Shown: one piece after another, positions 16,223-26,825 of the stretch | How positions within the stretch are numbered: position 1 is the first letter of the stretch | How the letters are laid out: the number at the start of each line of letters is the position of its first letter | Assembly (NCBI RefSeq): GCF_025232395.1 | Contig: NZ_CP065938.1 | Coordinates: 496,001-560,000 of the forward strand | Reading direction: 5' to 3' | DNA length: 64,000 nt | DNA from: Taurinivorans muris | GTDB taxonomy: Bacteria > Desulfobacterota > Desulfovibrionia > Desulfovibrionales > Desulfovibrionaceae | The notes under the pieces: generated by a model | The model's input: only the letters and a program-made list of their open reading frames with translations | Told to the model about the DNA's origin: nothing | Databases searched by the model: none | Position numbers and translations under genes: made by a program

Positions 16223-17923
16223 ATGGAATTGACAGGTGCAGCAATATTGATGGAATGTTTGAAGCGCGAAGGGGTTGACGTTGTTTTTGGCTATCCCGGC
16301 GGAGCTGTCCTTGATTTATACCATGAAATGAGAAATCATCCTGAAATCCGCCATGTCTTGGTTCGCCATGAACAGGGAGCCGCCCATGCCGCTGACGGGT
16401 ATGCGAGAGCTTCCGGCAATGTCGGGGTTTGCATTGCGACAAGCGGTCCGGGGGCTACCAATACGGTTACCGGGCTTGCGACGGCATATGCCGATTCCAT
16501 TCCCATGGTGCTTATCACAGGGCAGGTGCACACCCATTTGATCGGCAATGACGCTTTTCAGGAAGTCGATATTGTCGGCATCACCCGTCCATGCACCAAG
16601 CATAATTATCTGGTGAAAGACTTGGCGCAGCTGCCAAGAATTATACGTGAAGCCTTTCATTTGGCACGTTCCGGACGTCCCGGACCTGTTTTGGTTGATT
16701 TTCCTAAAGATTTAATGACAAGAAAAACAAAGTTCATCTGGCCTGAAGAAGTGCGCATGCGTACGTATAATCCTACATACAAGCCTAATCTCAATCAGCT
16801 GCGGCGGGTTGCCGATTTGGTCTGCAAAGCGGAAAGCCCGGTTGTCATTGCAGGGGGCGGGGTGATTTCCTCCAATGCAAGCAAGCTGTTGCGCTATTTT
16901 GTTTCCACGTATCAGATACCCGTGACCTGTACGCTCATGGGGCTTGGGGCGGTAAGCACGGCGGATACGCTTTATCTCGGCATGCTTGGCATGCACGGCA
17001 CGTATACGGCAAATAAAGCCGTCAGCAATGCCGATTTGATTCTTGCCGTTGGCTGCCGTTTTGATGACCGCGTCACAGGACGCTTGGATAAATTCGGCAA
17101 AAAGGCTAAAATTGTTCATATTGATATTGATCCGACCTCTATCCGCAAAAATGTCGAAGTTGACGTGCCGGTTGTCGGACATATTTATCCGGCTCTTGAG
17201 GAGTTGAGCGAAATCATGGCGACCAAGCTCGAAAATGAGCCGATAGATTTCAAAGAGAAGCACCAGTCTTGGCTGGACGTTTTGTATGGCTGGAAAAAAG
17301 CCCATCCGCTTTTTTACCATGCGCAAAAAAATGCTTTGCGTCCTCAGCAGGTTTTGGAAGCTGTACGCTATATTTTAAACGATGAATATATCATTACCAC
17401 TGAAGTCGGGCAAAACCAGATGTGGGCGGCTCAATTTCTGGCGTTTAAAGAGCCGAGAACCCTTATCACTTCCGGCGGGCTTGGCACTATGGGGTATGGG
17501 CTTCCCGCCGCTATCGGGGCGCAAATAGCCTATCCCGATAAAACCGTTATCGATGTTGCGGGCGACGCTTCCATTCAAATGAACATTCAGGAACTTATGA
17601 CTGCCGTGGCAAACCGTTTGCCGGTAAAAATTCTGATTTTGAACAATCAATATATGGGTATGGTCCGGCAATGGCAGGAATTTTTTTATGAGAAAAATTA
17701 CGCCCATACCAATATGGAGGCGCAGCCTGATTTTGTGAAATTGGCGGAAGCTTATGGTGCTGACGGTTATAGGATTACAAATAATGATGAATTGAAAACG
17801 GTTTTGCCAAAAGCCCTCACCTCCGGCAATGCGACTATTATCGATGTTATCGTTGAACGTGAAGAAAACGTTTATCCCATGGTGCCGGCAGGTGCGTCCC
17901 TTGATGATATGCTTTTGGTTTAG
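16223..17923 (+). CDS. ilvB: Acetolactate synthase large (catalytic) subunit
   Basis: 566 aa. TPP-, FAD- and Mg-dependent enzyme that condenses pyruvate with pyruvate or 2-ketobutyrate, the first common step to valine, leucine and isoleucine. Catalytic Glu50 lies in VRHEQGAAHAADGYARASG. The PYR domain (about 1-165), FAD-binding middle domain with RFDDRVTGRLDKF, and TPP-binding domain with GDASIQMNIQELMTA...LNNQYMGMVRQWQ are all intact. The small regulatory subunit gene follows 8 bases later. No T-box or obvious leader-peptide attenuator is seen in the 75 bases between the upstream terminator and the ATG. Confidence 0.97.
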   Translation: MELTGAAILMECLKREGVDVVFGYPGGAVLDLYHEMRNHPEIRHVLVRHEQGAAHAADGYARASGNVGVCIATSGPGATNTVTGLATAYADSIPMVLITGQVHTHLIGNDAFQEVDIVGITRPCTKHNYLVKDLAQLPRIIREAFHLARSGRPGPVLVDFPKDLMTRKTKFIWPEEVRMRTYNPTYKPNLNQLRRVADLVCKAESPVVIAGGGVISSNASKLLRYFVSTYQIPVTCTLMGLGAVSTADTLYLGMLGMHGTYTANKAVSNADLILAVGCRFDDRVTGRLDKFGKKAKIVHIDIDPTSIRKNVEVDVPVVGHIYPALEELSEIMATKLENEPIDFKEKHQSWLDVLYGWKKAHPLFYHAQKNALRPQQVLEAVRYILNDEYIITTEVGQNQMWAAQFLAFKEPRTLITSGGLGTMGYGLPAAIGAQIAYPDKTVIDVAGDASIQMNIQELMTAVANRLPVKILILNNQYMGMVRQWQEFFYEKNYAHTNMEAQPDFVKLAEAYGADGYRITNNDELKTVLPKALTSGNATIIDVIVEREENVYPMVPAGASLDDMLLV

Positions 17924-17931
17924 GAGTTGTT

Positions 17932-18417
17932 ATGCGCAGAGTGTTATCTATTTTAGTGGAAAATGAACCGGGGGTGCTTTCCCGTGTTGCCGGGCTTTTC
18001 AGCGGACGCGGATTTAATATTGAATCACTGAACGTCGCACCCGCTCTTGAGGAAGGTGTTTCGCATATGACCGTCACCACCTATGGGGACGAGCTGATTG
18101 TTGAACAAATCATCAAACAATTGCGCAAACTTGTCATTGTTATCAAAGTCGTTGATTTTATCGACCATACCCATGTTGAGCGGGAAATGATGCTTGTGAA
18201 AGTCAACGCGGAAGAAACGAAGCGCGAGGAAATTTTGCGTATTGTGGATATTTTCCGCTGCAAGGTTGTCGATGTCAGCATTAATGAATTTACCATAGAA
18301 GCGACGGGAACGTACGATAAGCTGCAAGCCATTCTGAATTTGCTTGGACGTTTCGGCATAAAAGAAATCGCCAGGACCGGAACGGTTGCTTTGAAACGGG
18401 CCATGCAGCTTGACTGA
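17932..18417 (+). CDS. ilvN: Acetolactate synthase small (regulatory) subunit
   Basis: 161 aa, the standard length of the ilvN/ilvH type. An N-terminal ACT domain (RVLSILVENEPGVLSRVAGLFSGRGFNIESLNVAP, residues about 3-37) binds valine for feedback inhibition. The C-terminal half (EREMMLVKVNAEETKREEILRIVDIFRCKVVDVS) is the second conserved domain that activates the large subunit. The TAGGAG before its ATG overlaps the ilvB stop region, indicating coupled expression. Confidence 0.96.
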   Translation: MRRVLSILVENEPGVLSRVAGLFSGRGFNIESLNVAPALEEGVSHMTVTTYGDELIVEQIIKQLRKLVIVIKVVDFIDHTHVEREMMLVKVNAEETKREEILRIVDIFRCKVVDVSINEFTIEATGTYDKLQAILNLLGRFGIKEIARTGTVALKRAMQLD

Positions 18418-18429
18418 TTCGGGTTTTGT

Positions 18430-19176
18430 GTGGAATTTATTGATAACGGCATTGTTTTGCGGATTGGAAAATTCCGTGAAACAGATTTATGGGTGAAACT
18501 TTTAACGCGGAATCACGGTATTACCACAGCTTTTGCTTTCGGCGGAAGCAGAAGCAGGCGGAGGTTCAGCGGGTGTTTGGACAGTTATAATACCATTGCG
18601 GCAAGAATGGCGAGTTCTAAAAACGGACAGTTTTTAAATTTGCAGGAAACGACCTTGCTGGAACAATATCAAAGACTGCGTACGGATTTCAAACGGCAGG
18701 GCATGGCGGCAAATTGCATACGGTTTGTGGAAGCGCTTGGAGTCAGTCCGGAAGACAGTGAAAAGATTTTTTTACTGACGAAATCCATGCTGCATTTGCT
18801 CAATTCCGTTGAAAACGCTTTCGCCATGCTGCCCATACTGTTTCGCCTGCGGATTGTCGCCGAGCAAGGGTATTTGCTTGATCCTAAGATTTGTCCCAAA
18901 TGCGGAAAAATTTTAGAAAAAAATTCCGTATTTTTGGTTTCCGAAGGATATTTTACGTGTTTATCCTGCAAGCCTTTAGGCGCTATGGGATTAAACGCTT
19001 CAAGGGAAACACTTGACATTTTATCCGATATTCAAGAATATTCACCTGAATATTGGGTGCTGCATGCTGCAGATTCTGCAATTTTCAGAGAATTGGGAAG
19101 AATAATTGATGCCCATATCCGTTATCATGTCGGGCTGGAATGGAATGACGGTTCTTTCCGCCGAAGTTTTGCCTAG
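18430..19176 (+). CDS. recO: DNA repair protein RecO
   Basis: 248 aa. RecO anneals ssDNA and with RecR loads RecA onto SSB-coated DNA. The N-terminal OB-fold is clear (DNGIVLRIGKFRETDLWVKLLTRNHGITTAFAFGGSRSRRRFSGCLDSYN). The C-terminal helical part contains the zinc-type pairs CPKCGK and CLSC. The start is a GTG at 18430, 12 bases after ilvN; no ATG gives the conserved OB-fold start, and the ribosome binding site is weak. It lies between ilvN and glyQ on the same strand. Confidence 0.9.
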   Translation: MEFIDNGIVLRIGKFRETDLWVKLLTRNHGITTAFAFGGSRSRRRFSGCLDSYNTIAARMASSKNGQFLNLQETTLLEQYQRLRTDFKRQGMAANCIRFVEALGVSPEDSEKIFLLTKSMLHLLNSVENAFAMLPILFRLRIVAEQGYLLDPKICPKCGKILEKNSVFLVSEGYFTCLSCKPLGAMGLNASRETLDILSDIQEYSPEYWVLHAADSAIFRELGRIIDAHIRYHVGLEWNDGSFRRSFA

Positions 19177-19210
19177 TGTGGTTTGAGATAGGGTTATTGA
19201 GGAGTTAGAT

Positions 19211-20089
19211 ATGAATTTTCAAGACGTTATTTTTACTTTGCAACAATATTGGGCGCAGCAAGGCTGTGCTGTCGTGCAGCCTTTTGATATCGAATGCGGC
19301 GCCGGTACGTTCAATCCGTCGACATTTCTCAGGGTTTTAGGACCTGAGCCTTGGAAAACCGCTTATGTTGAGCCCTCCCGCCGTCCGACGGACGGTCGCT
19401 ACGGGGATAATCCGAACCGTTTGCAGCATTATTTTCAATTTCAGGTTATTTTGAAACCATCGCCTAAAAATATTCAAGAATTGTATCTTGGCAGTTTGAG
19501 GGCTTTGAACCTTGACCCTGCCAAACATGATATCCGCTTTGTTGAAGATGACTGGGAATCTCCGACTCTCGGCGCCTGGGGGCTCGGCTGGGAAGTGTGG
19601 CTCAACGGTATGGAAGTGACGCAGTTCACCTACTTCCAGCAAGTGGGCGGTATTGATTTAAGTCCGATCAGTGTTGAAATCACCTATGGATTGGAACGGT
19701 TGACCATGTATCTTCAAGGTAAGGATTCCGTATATGATATCATGTGGAATGATGAAGTGACATACGGGCAGGTATATCATCAAAACGAAGTCGAGCAATC
19801 ACGCTACAATTTCGAGGAAAGCGACGCTGAAATGCATTTGCGGCATTTCAACGATTTTGAAGCTGAATGCAGCCGCCTTATCGAGCTTGGCTTGCCTCTT
19901 CCGGCATACGATTACTGCATGAAATGCTCCCATACGTTCAATTTGCTTGATGCCCGCAATGCAATTTCCATTACCGAACGAGCAGGATATATCGGCAGAG
20001 TCAGAGCGTTGGCGTCCGGAATTTCACGGCTTTATGTCGAACAGCGTAAATCTTTAAATTATCCGTTACTCAATAAAATCAATAAGTAA
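19211..20089 (+). CDS. glyQ: Glycyl-tRNA synthetase alpha subunit
   Basis: 292 aa. Catalytic subunit of the bacterial (alpha-beta)2 GlyRS. Conserved class II features: [40 protein letters not shown] at the start, then [32 protein letters not shown] (motif 2 region), [18 protein letters not shown] and EITYGLERL (motif 3 region). GAGG precedes the ATG. The beta-subunit gene follows 14 bases later. Confidence 0.97.
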   Translation: MNFQDVIFTLQQYWAQQGCAVVQPFDIECGAGTFNPSTFLRVLGPEPWKTAYVEPSRRPTDGRYGDNPNRLQHYFQFQVILKPSPKNIQELYLGSLRALNLDPAKHDIRFVEDDWESPTLGAWGLGWEVWLNGMEVTQFTYFQQVGGIDLSPISVEITYGLERLTMYLQGKDSVYDIMWNDEVTYGQVYHQNEVEQSRYNFEESDAEMHLRHFNDFEAECSRLIELGLPLPAYDYCMKCSHTFNLLDARNAISITERAGYIGRVRALASGISRLYVEQRKSLNYPLLNKINK

Positions 20090-20103
20090 TTTGTGAGGAA
20101 GAT

Positions 20104-22233
20104 ATGAGCCATTTTGTTTTAGAGATCGGAACCGAAGAAATCCCCGCACGTTTTTTGCAAACTACGGAAAAGGAATTGGCGGAACGTTTTACAGCCCTTT
20201 TAAAAGAAAACCGCTTGGGTTTTGAAAAAATTGAAACCCGCAGTACGCCGCGCAGGGCTATCGTGCATATATATGACCTCGAAAAAGTTCAACCGATACT
20301 TGAAGAAAATATTATTGGTCCTGCCGTAAACATCGCTTATGATAAAGACGGAAACCTGTCCAAGGCAGGACAAGGATTTATTCGCGGGCAAGGCGCTGAA
20401 GAAAAAGATATTGTCCGCACGCAAACGGAAAAGGGCGAATACATTTCTGTCAATAAAAAAAGCGGCGGTAAAAAAGCCGAAGAAGTTTTGCAGGAAATTT
20501 GCCCACAAATTATTGCCGCGCTTCCATTTCCGAAACGTATGCGCTGGGGTGAGGAAACGTTTGCCTATGCCCGCCCATTACAATGGGTTTTGGCTATGCT
20601 TGACCATTTACCCATTGTTTTTAAAGTCGGAGATGTTGTTTCATCCAATCAAACGTACGGGCATAGGGTGCATGGTTTCGGTCCTTTCGTTATCGGACAT
20701 GCTGACGATCTGGAAGAAGTGCTTTATGAAAAAAGCCGAATTGTCTGTGATTCCGTCAAACGCCGCCAATATATTATCGATATGGCAAACACCTTGGTTG
20801 CCGAACTCAAAGAAGGGGCGAAAATCATTTGGAAAAACGATTTGCTTGACGAAGTGCAGGGTTTGGTGGAAAAGCCTGTGCCTGTTATTTGCAGTTTTGA
20901 CGAAAGCTTCCTTGAGCTACCGAAAGAAGTTATTTTGACAACCATCGAACATCACCAAAAATGCTTTGGTATTCAAGGGCAGGACAGGAAACTTTTGAAT
21001 AAATTCCTGACTGTTCTCAATATTGATCCGGAAGATATTGAAGTTGTGCGTGCAGGCTGGGAAAGAGTTGTGCGTGCAAGACTTGAAGATGCCCGTTTTT
21101 ACTGGAAAGAAGACTTGAAGGACAGTTTTGAAAAATGGGTACCCATGCTTGATTCAGTTATTTTCCTTGGTCCTCTTGGCTCAATGGGAGACAAGAGCCG
21201 CCGTTTGGAACAGCTTTGCGGCTGGCTTGGTGAAAAAGTAGGGCTTGCAGGCGGGGACCATTTGGATAACGGAGTACTTCTTGCGCAGCGTGCCGGTCGT
21301 TGGTGTAAAGCAGACCTTATGTCAAAAATGGTTGGAGAGTTTGATACCCTGCAGGGAACCATGGGCAGCATTTATGCTTTGAAAGAGGGATGGGAACCGC
21401 CTTTCGCCATGGCTTTGACCGAGCAGTATTTGCCAACGGGACCAAACAGCCTTTTGCCCATGAGTGATTTGGGTGCTTGCCTTTCAATGGCTGACAAGGC
21501 CGATACCTTGGTCGGTTGCTTCGGACTTGGCAATATTCCGACCGGTACGGCAGACCCTTATGCTTTACGACGGGCGGCTTTGGGTATCGCAAGGATTTTG
21601 CTTGAGTTCGGTTATGAAATTCCGCTTTCAGAACTTTTTGAAAAAGCGTATTCTTTTTATGCGGATGATATTAAATGGAAATTTTCCAAAGGAGAAACCC
21701 TTGAAAAACTTCTTGAATTTTGCCAAGCCCGCTTAAAACATTATTTCGTCGGCGAAGGCAGCGAGACCCTTGTTGTGGACGCTGTCATGAATGGCAGGGA
21801 TACCGACGGAAACCTTGAAGCGGATAATGTCTGGGCAACCGAAAAGCGTTTAAATACGTTGAAAGCGTTTATGCGTAAAGAAGATTTTACTGAAAACGCG
21901 CAGGTTTTGAAACGTATGACCAATATTTTGGCGAAAGCCGAACATTCTTTGTCCTGTGCGTATGATTCGTCTTTATTGGAAAGTGACGCGGAAAAAGAAC
22001 TTGATAAAGGCATTAAAGCTTTTTCCGACGTATTCGATACCAATTTTGCCAATAATAATTTCATGCCCGTCATGGACGCCATGGCTAAGCTTCGCCCTCT
22101 TGTAGACGCCTTCTTTGAAAGCGTCATGGTTATGGCGGAAGATAAGAATGTACGGCAAAACCGTATGAATATGCTTTTTGCGGTTATGAGCCGTATGAAC
22201 CGTATGGCTGATTTTGCAAACCTGCAAATATGA
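20104..22233 (+). CDS. glyS: Glycyl-tRNA synthetase beta subunit
   Basis: 709 aa, slightly longer than the usual ~690. It recognises and positions tRNA-Gly for the alpha subunit. The N-terminus FVLEIGTEEIPARFLQTTEKEL is diagnostic. RTGRW-type and PTGTADPYALRRAALGIARIL segments (about 475-500) and a C-terminal DALR-like anticodon domain (about 590-709) are present. GAGGAAG precedes ATG 20104. The gene ends 127 bases before rpsT. Confidence 0.96.
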   Translation: MSHFVLEIGTEEIPARFLQTTEKELAERFTALLKENRLGFEKIETRSTPRRAIVHIYDLEKVQPILEENIIGPAVNIAYDKDGNLSKAGQGFIRGQGAEEKDIVRTQTEKGEYISVNKKSGGKKAEEVLQEICPQIIAALPFPKRMRWGEETFAYARPLQWVLAMLDHLPIVFKVGDVVSSNQTYGHRVHGFGPFVIGHADDLEEVLYEKSRIVCDSVKRRQYIIDMANTLVAELKEGAKIIWKNDLLDEVQGLVEKPVPVICSFDESFLELPKEVILTTIEHHQKCFGIQGQDRKLLNKFLTVLNIDPEDIEVVRAGWERVVRARLEDARFYWKEDLKDSFEKWVPMLDSVIFLGPLGSMGDKSRRLEQLCGWLGEKVGLAGGDHLDNGVLLAQRAGRWCKADLMSKMVGEFDTLQGTMGSIYALKEGWEPPFAMALTEQYLPTGPNSLLPMSDLGACLSMADKADTLVGCFGLGNIPTGTADPYALRRAALGIARILLEFGYEIPLSELFEKAYSFYADDIKWKFSKGETLEKLLEFCQARLKHYFVGEGSETLVVDAVMNGRDTDGNLEADNVWATEKRLNTLKAFMRKEDFTENAQVLKRMTNILAKAEHSLSCAYDSSLLESDAEKELDKGIKAFSDVFDTNFANNNFMPVMDAMAKLRPLVDAFFESVMVMAEDKNVRQNRMNMLFAVMSRMNRMADFANLQI

Positions 22234-22269
22234 AGCGGTGTTGCAGGATTGTTTTAAAACATTAATTGC

Positions 22270-22296
22270 TTGACAATCTTGCTTATTATGTATACA
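22270..22296 (+). promoter_or_regulatory. Probable promoter of rpsT
   Basis: TTGACA (22270-22275) is followed after 15 bases by TATACA (22291-22296). The spacer is short, but the -35 is a perfect consensus and the site lies in the only non-coding gap before rpsT. Confidence 0.45.
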
Positions 22297-22360
22297 TAAA
22301 TTTTTCACATGAGAACATATAACATTAAATGGATATGATTCCGTTTTTTTGGAGGATTTC

Positions 22361-22630
22361 GTGGCTGATCATAAATCAGCTATTAAGCGTCATAAACAAA
22401 GCATTAAACGTAATGCCCGCAACCGTGCCGCACGTACCCGTATGAAAAATCTCGTAAAAGACGTTCGTACCGCAATTATGAACGGTGACAAAGCTGCTGC
22501 CGAACAAGCTCTTAAAGGCGCTACTGTTGCTCTTGACAAAAGCGCAAGCAAAGGCGTTATTCACTGGAAAAAAGCTGCACGTAAAGTTTCTCGTTTAGCT
22601 AAAGCTGTGAACGCAATCGAAAAAGCTTAA
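22361..22630 (+). CDS. rpsT: 30S ribosomal protein S20
   Basis: 89 aa from the GTG at 22361, which follows GGAGG (22351-22355) at 5 bases. An in-frame ATG at 22349 would place that ribosome binding site inside the gene and add non-conserved residues, so GTG is preferred (S20 commonly starts (M)ADHKSAIKR). Very basic, helical sequence [30 protein letters not shown] and the C-terminal [20 protein letters not shown] are typical. It binds 16S rRNA early in 30S assembly. Confidence 0.97.
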   Translation: MADHKSAIKRHKQSIKRNARNRAARTRMKNLVKDVRTAIMNGDKAAAEQALKGATVALDKSASKGVIHWKKAARKVSRLAKAVNAIEKA

Positions 22631-22654
22631 TTTTTTTCGTACATTCCTGACACG

Positions 22655-22675
22655 AAGTCCCACATGGGACTTTTT
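22655..22675 (+). terminator. Rho-independent terminator after rpsT
   Basis: AAGTCC / GGACTT stem (22655-22660 and 22667-22672) with loop CACATG, followed by T5. Confidence 0.8.
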
Positions 22676-22705
22676 GTCGTTTAATTTTTTGTAATTACTA
22701 TAAAC

Positions 22706-23539
22706 TTATCGTATCGCCGCCAGTTCAATACTTCCCCAAGCTCCGATTTTTTCATCAATTTGCAGAAAAACACCTAATACACCGTGTTTTTCTTTTGCTC
22801 CAGAAAAAGGGTTGTCCTGTATTGCAATACGGGAGTCTTTTTGTGCCTGGGTCAAAACCGTACTGATTTCTTTCGCTGATTTTAATACATTGCCATAGCT
22901 TGTCGCAAGGGCGTCCGCCAAACTGGCATTTTTGGCTATCACCACGGATAAATCGCCTTGTCCGAAACTTAAGCTGTGTCCTATTGCTGCGGAAGAGGAA
23001 CAAACAGCTAGGGGAAATTGTTCTTTGGCAAACCTTAAGCCAAGCATGCATTCTTCTTTTGGATTTGCCAGTATGCCGACAATTCTTTCTTTACTTGAAT
23101 ATAAATAAATATCTCCGCCATTTTCAACAATGACATCGGAACATAATTGTTTTTCCTGCAAATAAAAATGGATTTTTGCCGCAATGAATTGGGCAATCAT
23201 TCCGGCAATGCAGGCGAAAGGGCCGACATGGGCGAAACTGCTTGCCTTGCACATTTCAGCGATACAAAGCGGAGCATCCGGCGGGCATTGAATTGGTTCC
23301 AAACTGTGTTGGATTTCAGGATAAAGTTTTATCCAAAACTTTATAATACTGCGAATTTCTTGAATTTCTTTTGTACAGAATTTGATTATTTCGGTTTTGT
23401 CTATATCTTTTGTCAGCGTGATGAATAAATCTGTTTCTTCGACAATAATTTGAACATGCTGTTCATCAGCATGATTTTCAGGACTATTTTGTTTGGTCCG
23501 GTATGTCCGGTAAGGGCTGGCGTAAATTTCTGTTTTCAT
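22706..23539 (-). CDS. UPF0280 family protein (ApbE-like fold)
   Basis: 277 aa. VIVENGGDIYLYS, FPLAVCSSSAAIGHSLSFGQGDLSVVIAKNASLADALATSYGN and the FAHVGPFACIAGMIAQFIA segment match the UPF0280 family. These proteins are distant relatives of the flavin transferase ApbE with no proven function. The conserved E-N-G-G-D, followed later by the G-H-S and D-A-A/L-A-T patterns, is intact. It stands alone on the - strand between rpsT and argG. Confidence 0.82.
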   Translation of the reverse strand: MKTEIYASPYRTYRTKQNSPENHADEQHVQIIVEETDLFITLTKDIDKTEIIKFCTKEIQEIRSIIKFWIKLYPEIQHSLEPIQCPPDAPLCIAEMCKASSFAHVGPFACIAGMIAQFIAAKIHFYLQEKQLCSDVIVENGGDIYLYSSKERIVGILANPKEECMLGLRFAKEQFPLAVCSSSAAIGHSLSFGQGDLSVVIAKNASLADALATSYGNVLKSAKEISTVLTQAQKDSRIAIQDNPFSGAKEKHGVLGVFLQIDEKIGAWGSIELAAIR

Positions 23540-23569
23540 AAAAAACTCTAGGGAACCGCTTGTTAATTC

Positions 23570-23598
23570 TTTACATTTTTAAAAGAAAACCGTATTAT
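23570..23598 (+). promoter_or_regulatory. Sigma-70-type promoter for argG
   Basis: TTTACA (23570-23575), 17-base spacer, TATTAT (23593-23598), 63 bases before the ATG. No clear ARG-box palindrome was found in the leader. Confidence 0.55.
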
Positions 23599-23661
23599 TC
23601 ACAAATGCATTAAATAATATTTTATGGAAATAATCAAGTAAACCCTTTGGAGGAGAATATA

Positions 23662-24864
23662 ATGGCAGGTAAACAAAAAGTTATTCTTGCTTATTCCGGT
23701 GGCTTGGACACATCGGTTATTTTAAAATGGCTTCAAGTCGCCCATGATTATGAAGTGATCACTGTTACCGCTGATTTGGGTCAGGAAGATGATTTGGACG
23801 GTGTTGAACCAAAAGCGCTGAAGACCGGTGCGACCAAAGCATATATCGAAGATTTGAGAGAAGAATTTGCCCGTGATTATATTTTCCCTATGCTCCGTTC
23901 CTGTGCGTTATATGAAGGCAGGTATCTTTTGGGAACTTCTGTCGCCCGTCCTCTCATTGCAAAACGTCTTGTTGAAATTGCAAAAAAAGAAGGCGCAGCA
24001 GCTATTGCCCACGGTGCGACCGGCAAAGGCAATGACCAAGTCCGTTTTGAATTGTCAATAAACGCTTTGGCTCCTGAACTCAAAGTCATTGCTCCTTGGC
24101 GTGAATGGGATTTAATGTCAAGAACCGCCCTTACTGAATTTGCAGAAAAACATGGCATTCCGCTTACTTCAAGCAGCAAGCATTACAGCATTGACAGAAA
24201 TATGCTTCATTGCTCCTTTGAAGGCGGCGAACTTGAAGATCCATGGACAGAACCTGAACCGGAATCACATATCATGACCGTGCCTGTGGAACAAGCGCCG
24301 AATGAACCGGAATACATCACAATCACTTTTGAAAAAGGGGACGCTGTCGCTATAAACGGTACGTTTATGAAGCCTATGGATATTATGCTCAGCCTCAATA
24401 AAATCGCCGGCAAGCATGGTATCGGACGCCTCGATATGGTTGAAAACCGTTTTGTGGGCATGAAATCCCGCGGTGTTTATGAAACTCCTGCCGGAACAGT
24501 CCTTTATATCGCCCACCAGGATTTGGAAGGCATCTGCCTTGACCGTGAAGCGCTTGCGACACGCGCAACAATTTTGCCCCGTTATGCTTCCGCGATTTAC
24601 AATGGTTTTTGGTTCTCTCCCGAAAGAGAAGCCATGCAAGCTCTTATTGATAAAACCCAAGAAGGCGTATCAGGCGAAGTCCGTTTAAAATTGTACAAGG
24701 GCATGGCATGGCCGGTCGGCCGTTTTTCACCAAACAGCCTTTATTGTCAAGACCTTGCGACGTTTGAAGAATGCGCTACTTATGACCATAAGGACGCCGC
24801 GGGCTTTATCCGTTTGCAAAGCCTTCGTATCCGCGGTTATGCCGACCGTGTAAAAAGATATTAA
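23662..24864 (+). CDS. argG: Argininosuccinate synthase
   Basis: 400 aa. ATP-dependent joining of citrulline and aspartate in arginine synthesis. ATG 23662 follows GGAGGAG (23649-23655) and gives the normal start [23 protein letters not shown] with its P-loop. A further ATG-type codon 15 bases upstream lies at the ribosome binding site. [15 protein letters not shown] (about 112-126) binds aspartate/citrulline, and [13 protein letters not shown]-like and EGGELEDPW segments are conserved. It is followed by a hairpin terminator, then argH, so part of the transcripts probably end between them. Confidence 0.97.
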   Translation: MAGKQKVILAYSGGLDTSVILKWLQVAHDYEVITVTADLGQEDDLDGVEPKALKTGATKAYIEDLREEFARDYIFPMLRSCALYEGRYLLGTSVARPLIAKRLVEIAKKEGAAAIAHGATGKGNDQVRFELSINALAPELKVIAPWREWDLMSRTALTEFAEKHGIPLTSSSKHYSIDRNMLHCSFEGGELEDPWTEPEPESHIMTVPVEQAPNEPEYITITFEKGDAVAINGTFMKPMDIMLSLNKIAGKHGIGRLDMVENRFVGMKSRGVYETPAGTVLYIAHQDLEGICLDREALATRATILPRYASAIYNGFWFSPEREAMQALIDKTQEGVSGEVRLKLYKGMAWPVGRFSPNSLYCQDLATFEECATYDHKDAAGFIRLQSLRIRGYADRVKRY

Positions 24865-24884
24865 TTTTGTTTTTTGATATTGTT

Positions 24885-24915
24885 AATCCCCTGTATGCAA
24901 ATATGGGGGATTTTT
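24885..24915 (+). terminator. Hairpin terminator between argG and argH
   Basis: AATCCCC (24885-24891) pairs with GGGGATT (24906-24912), loop 14 bases, followed by a short T run. It lies 19 bases before argH, so it may act as a leaky terminator or attenuator for argH. Confidence 0.6.
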
Positions 24916-24933
24916 AACCTATGGGGAATAATT

Positions 24934-26337
24934 ATGGCAGCACAGGAAAAACCTTGGGGCGGGCGTTTTAAAGAAGCAACTTCGAAAAAAGTTGAAGCAT
25001 ATACCGAATCAATTTCCTTTGATACGAAAATGTATAAACAAGACATCATGGGTTCGAAAGCCCATGCGGTCATGCTTGCGGAACAAGGTATCTTGACGAA
25101 GGAAGAGGCTGAAATATTATGCAGCGGTCTTGATCGTGTTCTTGAAGAAATTGAAAGCGGAAAACTTGTGTGGAAACAAGAACTTGAAGATGTGCATATG
25201 AATATTGAAACACGTCTTACGGAACTTGTGGGCGAAGTCGGAAAAAAACTGCATACGGGAAGAAGCAGAAACGACCAGTGCTGCCTTGATTTGCGTCTTT
25301 ATACTTCCGATTGCCTGCGTTTATGGGAAGAGCTTGCAAAAAATCTGATTGCGGTTTTGGTTGACAAAGCGGAAGAAAACCAAGGCGTATTGCTTCCGGG
25401 ATGTACGCACATGCAGCCGGCACAGCCGGTGAGCCTTGCTCATCATCTGCTTGCCTATGCTTGGATGTTTAAACGCGACGCTGAAAGGATTTGCGCCTGT
25501 GAAAGGCGCGCGAGGATCAGTCCTTTGGGAGCCGCGGCTCTTGCGGGAACAACGTATAATCTTAATCCCCAATCGGTTGCCGAACAGCTGAATATGTATG
25601 GTGTCTTTAAAAACAGCATGGATACCGTTGCTGACCGTGACTATGTTCTGGAAGCCCTTTTTACAGGGTCGGTGATCATGATGCATTTGTCACGTTTTTG
25701 CGAAGAACTGATTTGGTGGGCTAATCCGCAGTTTGCGTTCATTTATTTATCCGACGCCCATTCAACCGGTTCTTCCATCATGCCCCAAAAGAAAAATCCG
25801 GATGTCGCGGAAATCATGCGGGGAAAAACCGGACGCACCTATGGAAATTTAATGAATTTATTGACTACCCTCAAAGGTTTGCCACTTACGTATAACCGTG
25901 ATTTGCAGGAAGATAAAATTCCTTTTATGGATACGGATAAAACCGTGCGGACTTCTTTGAGCATTATGGCGGAAATGCTTCAAGGCATACGGTTCAGAGC
26001 TGATAAAATGGAAAAAGCTTTGAAAGCGGGCTTTTTAAATGCGACGGAATTGGCTGATTATCTTGTGACAAAAGGAATACCGTTCAGAGAAGCCCATCAT
26101 ATCACCGGACGGGCTGTCGCCCTTGCCGAGGATAGGGGAGTCGGCTTGGAAGAGTTATCATTGCAGGATTTTAATCATTTATGCGACCCTTATCATATTC
26201 AGGTGACCGATGATGTTTATGTGGTTTTAGATTATTTTACGGCTGTAAAACGGCGTAACGCCAGCGGCGGAACAGGTCCTGTTTCTGTTAAAAACCAATT
26301 GGACGAATTGAAAGTTTGGTTAGCCGCACAATGTTAA
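24934..26337 (+). CDS. argH: Argininosuccinate lyase
   Basis: 467 aa. Splits argininosuccinate to arginine and fumarate, the last step of arginine synthesis. ATG 24934 gives the typical start [20 protein letters not shown]; a longer frame from 24874 would run through the terminator hairpin. The family signature [11 protein letters not shown] (about residues 275-290) and HTGRSRNDQ near residue 110 are intact; the usual TGRSRNDQ reads on into CCLDLRLY. It overlaps the next gene by 7 bases. Confidence 0.97.
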   Translation: MAAQEKPWGGRFKEATSKKVEAYTESISFDTKMYKQDIMGSKAHAVMLAEQGILTKEEAEILCSGLDRVLEEIESGKLVWKQELEDVHMNIETRLTELVGEVGKKLHTGRSRNDQCCLDLRLYTSDCLRLWEELAKNLIAVLVDKAEENQGVLLPGCTHMQPAQPVSLAHHLLAYAWMFKRDAERICACERRARISPLGAAALAGTTYNLNPQSVAEQLNMYGVFKNSMDTVADRDYVLEALFTGSVIMMHLSRFCEELIWWANPQFAFIYLSDAHSTGSSIMPQKKNPDVAEIMRGKTGRTYGNLMNLLTTLKGLPLTYNRDLQEDKIPFMDTDKTVRTSLSIMAEMLQGIRFRADKMEKALKAGFLNATELADYLVTKGIPFREAHHITGRAVALAEDRGVGLEELSLQDFNHLCDPYHIQVTDDVYVVLDYFTAVKRRNASGGTGPVSVKNQLDELKVWLAAQC

Positions 26338-26825
26338 AAGTCTATATAGCCTCTTCGTTTAAAAACATCCATGCGGTGCGTTTGCTTGCAAAAAGCATGC
26401 GGCAAATGGGATATGAAATTTTGGATTGGACGCTTAAAGCGACTCCGCCTGAAGGGTTGAATGCCGCAAAACGGCGTGAATGGATGGATACCGATCATGG
26501 AGGAGAAGTCTTTTCTTTTTGTGCCGAATCCTGTAAGCAGGCTGATTTCATTATTTATTTGGGAACATCCGGACAAGACGCCGGAGTTGAGGTGGGCATT
26601 GCTTACGGTTTGCAAAAACCTGTTTTGGGAATACGCGGACCATTGGAATCCGCAGGACTTATGCTTTACGGAGCATGTACCTGCTGGGTGGAACATATAG
26701 AACACGCAGAGCAAATCTTGCAGGAAATCATCGGCTATAAAAAAGAAAATTGTTCTTGTTCCGGGGAAGCGCTGCAGGCAAGTTCCGTTTCTTTGCAGGC
26801 GCAGAAAATTTTATTGAATTTATGA
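26331..26825 (+). CDS. Nucleoside 2-deoxyribosyltransferase-like protein
   Basis: 164 aa. ATG 26331 lies inside the end of argH, indicating coupling. The protein begins [32 protein letters not shown] and contains [34 protein letters not shown]. This is the pattern of the nucleoside 2-deoxyribosyltransferase/CMP N-glycosidase fold, with the Glu of AGVEVGIA as likely nucleophile. The C-terminal ~30 residues ([16 protein letters not shown]) are not part of the fold. Substrate unknown; base exchange or hydrolysis of a (deoxy)nucleotide is the family role. Confidence 0.7.
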   Translation: MLKVYIASSFKNIHAVRLLAKSMRQMGYEILDWTLKATPPEGLNAAKRREWMDTDHGGEVFSFCAESCKQADFIIYLGTSGQDAGVEVGIAYGLQKPVLGIRGPLESAGLMLYGACTCWVEHIEHAEQILQEIIGYKKENCSCSGEALQASSVSLQAQKILLNL

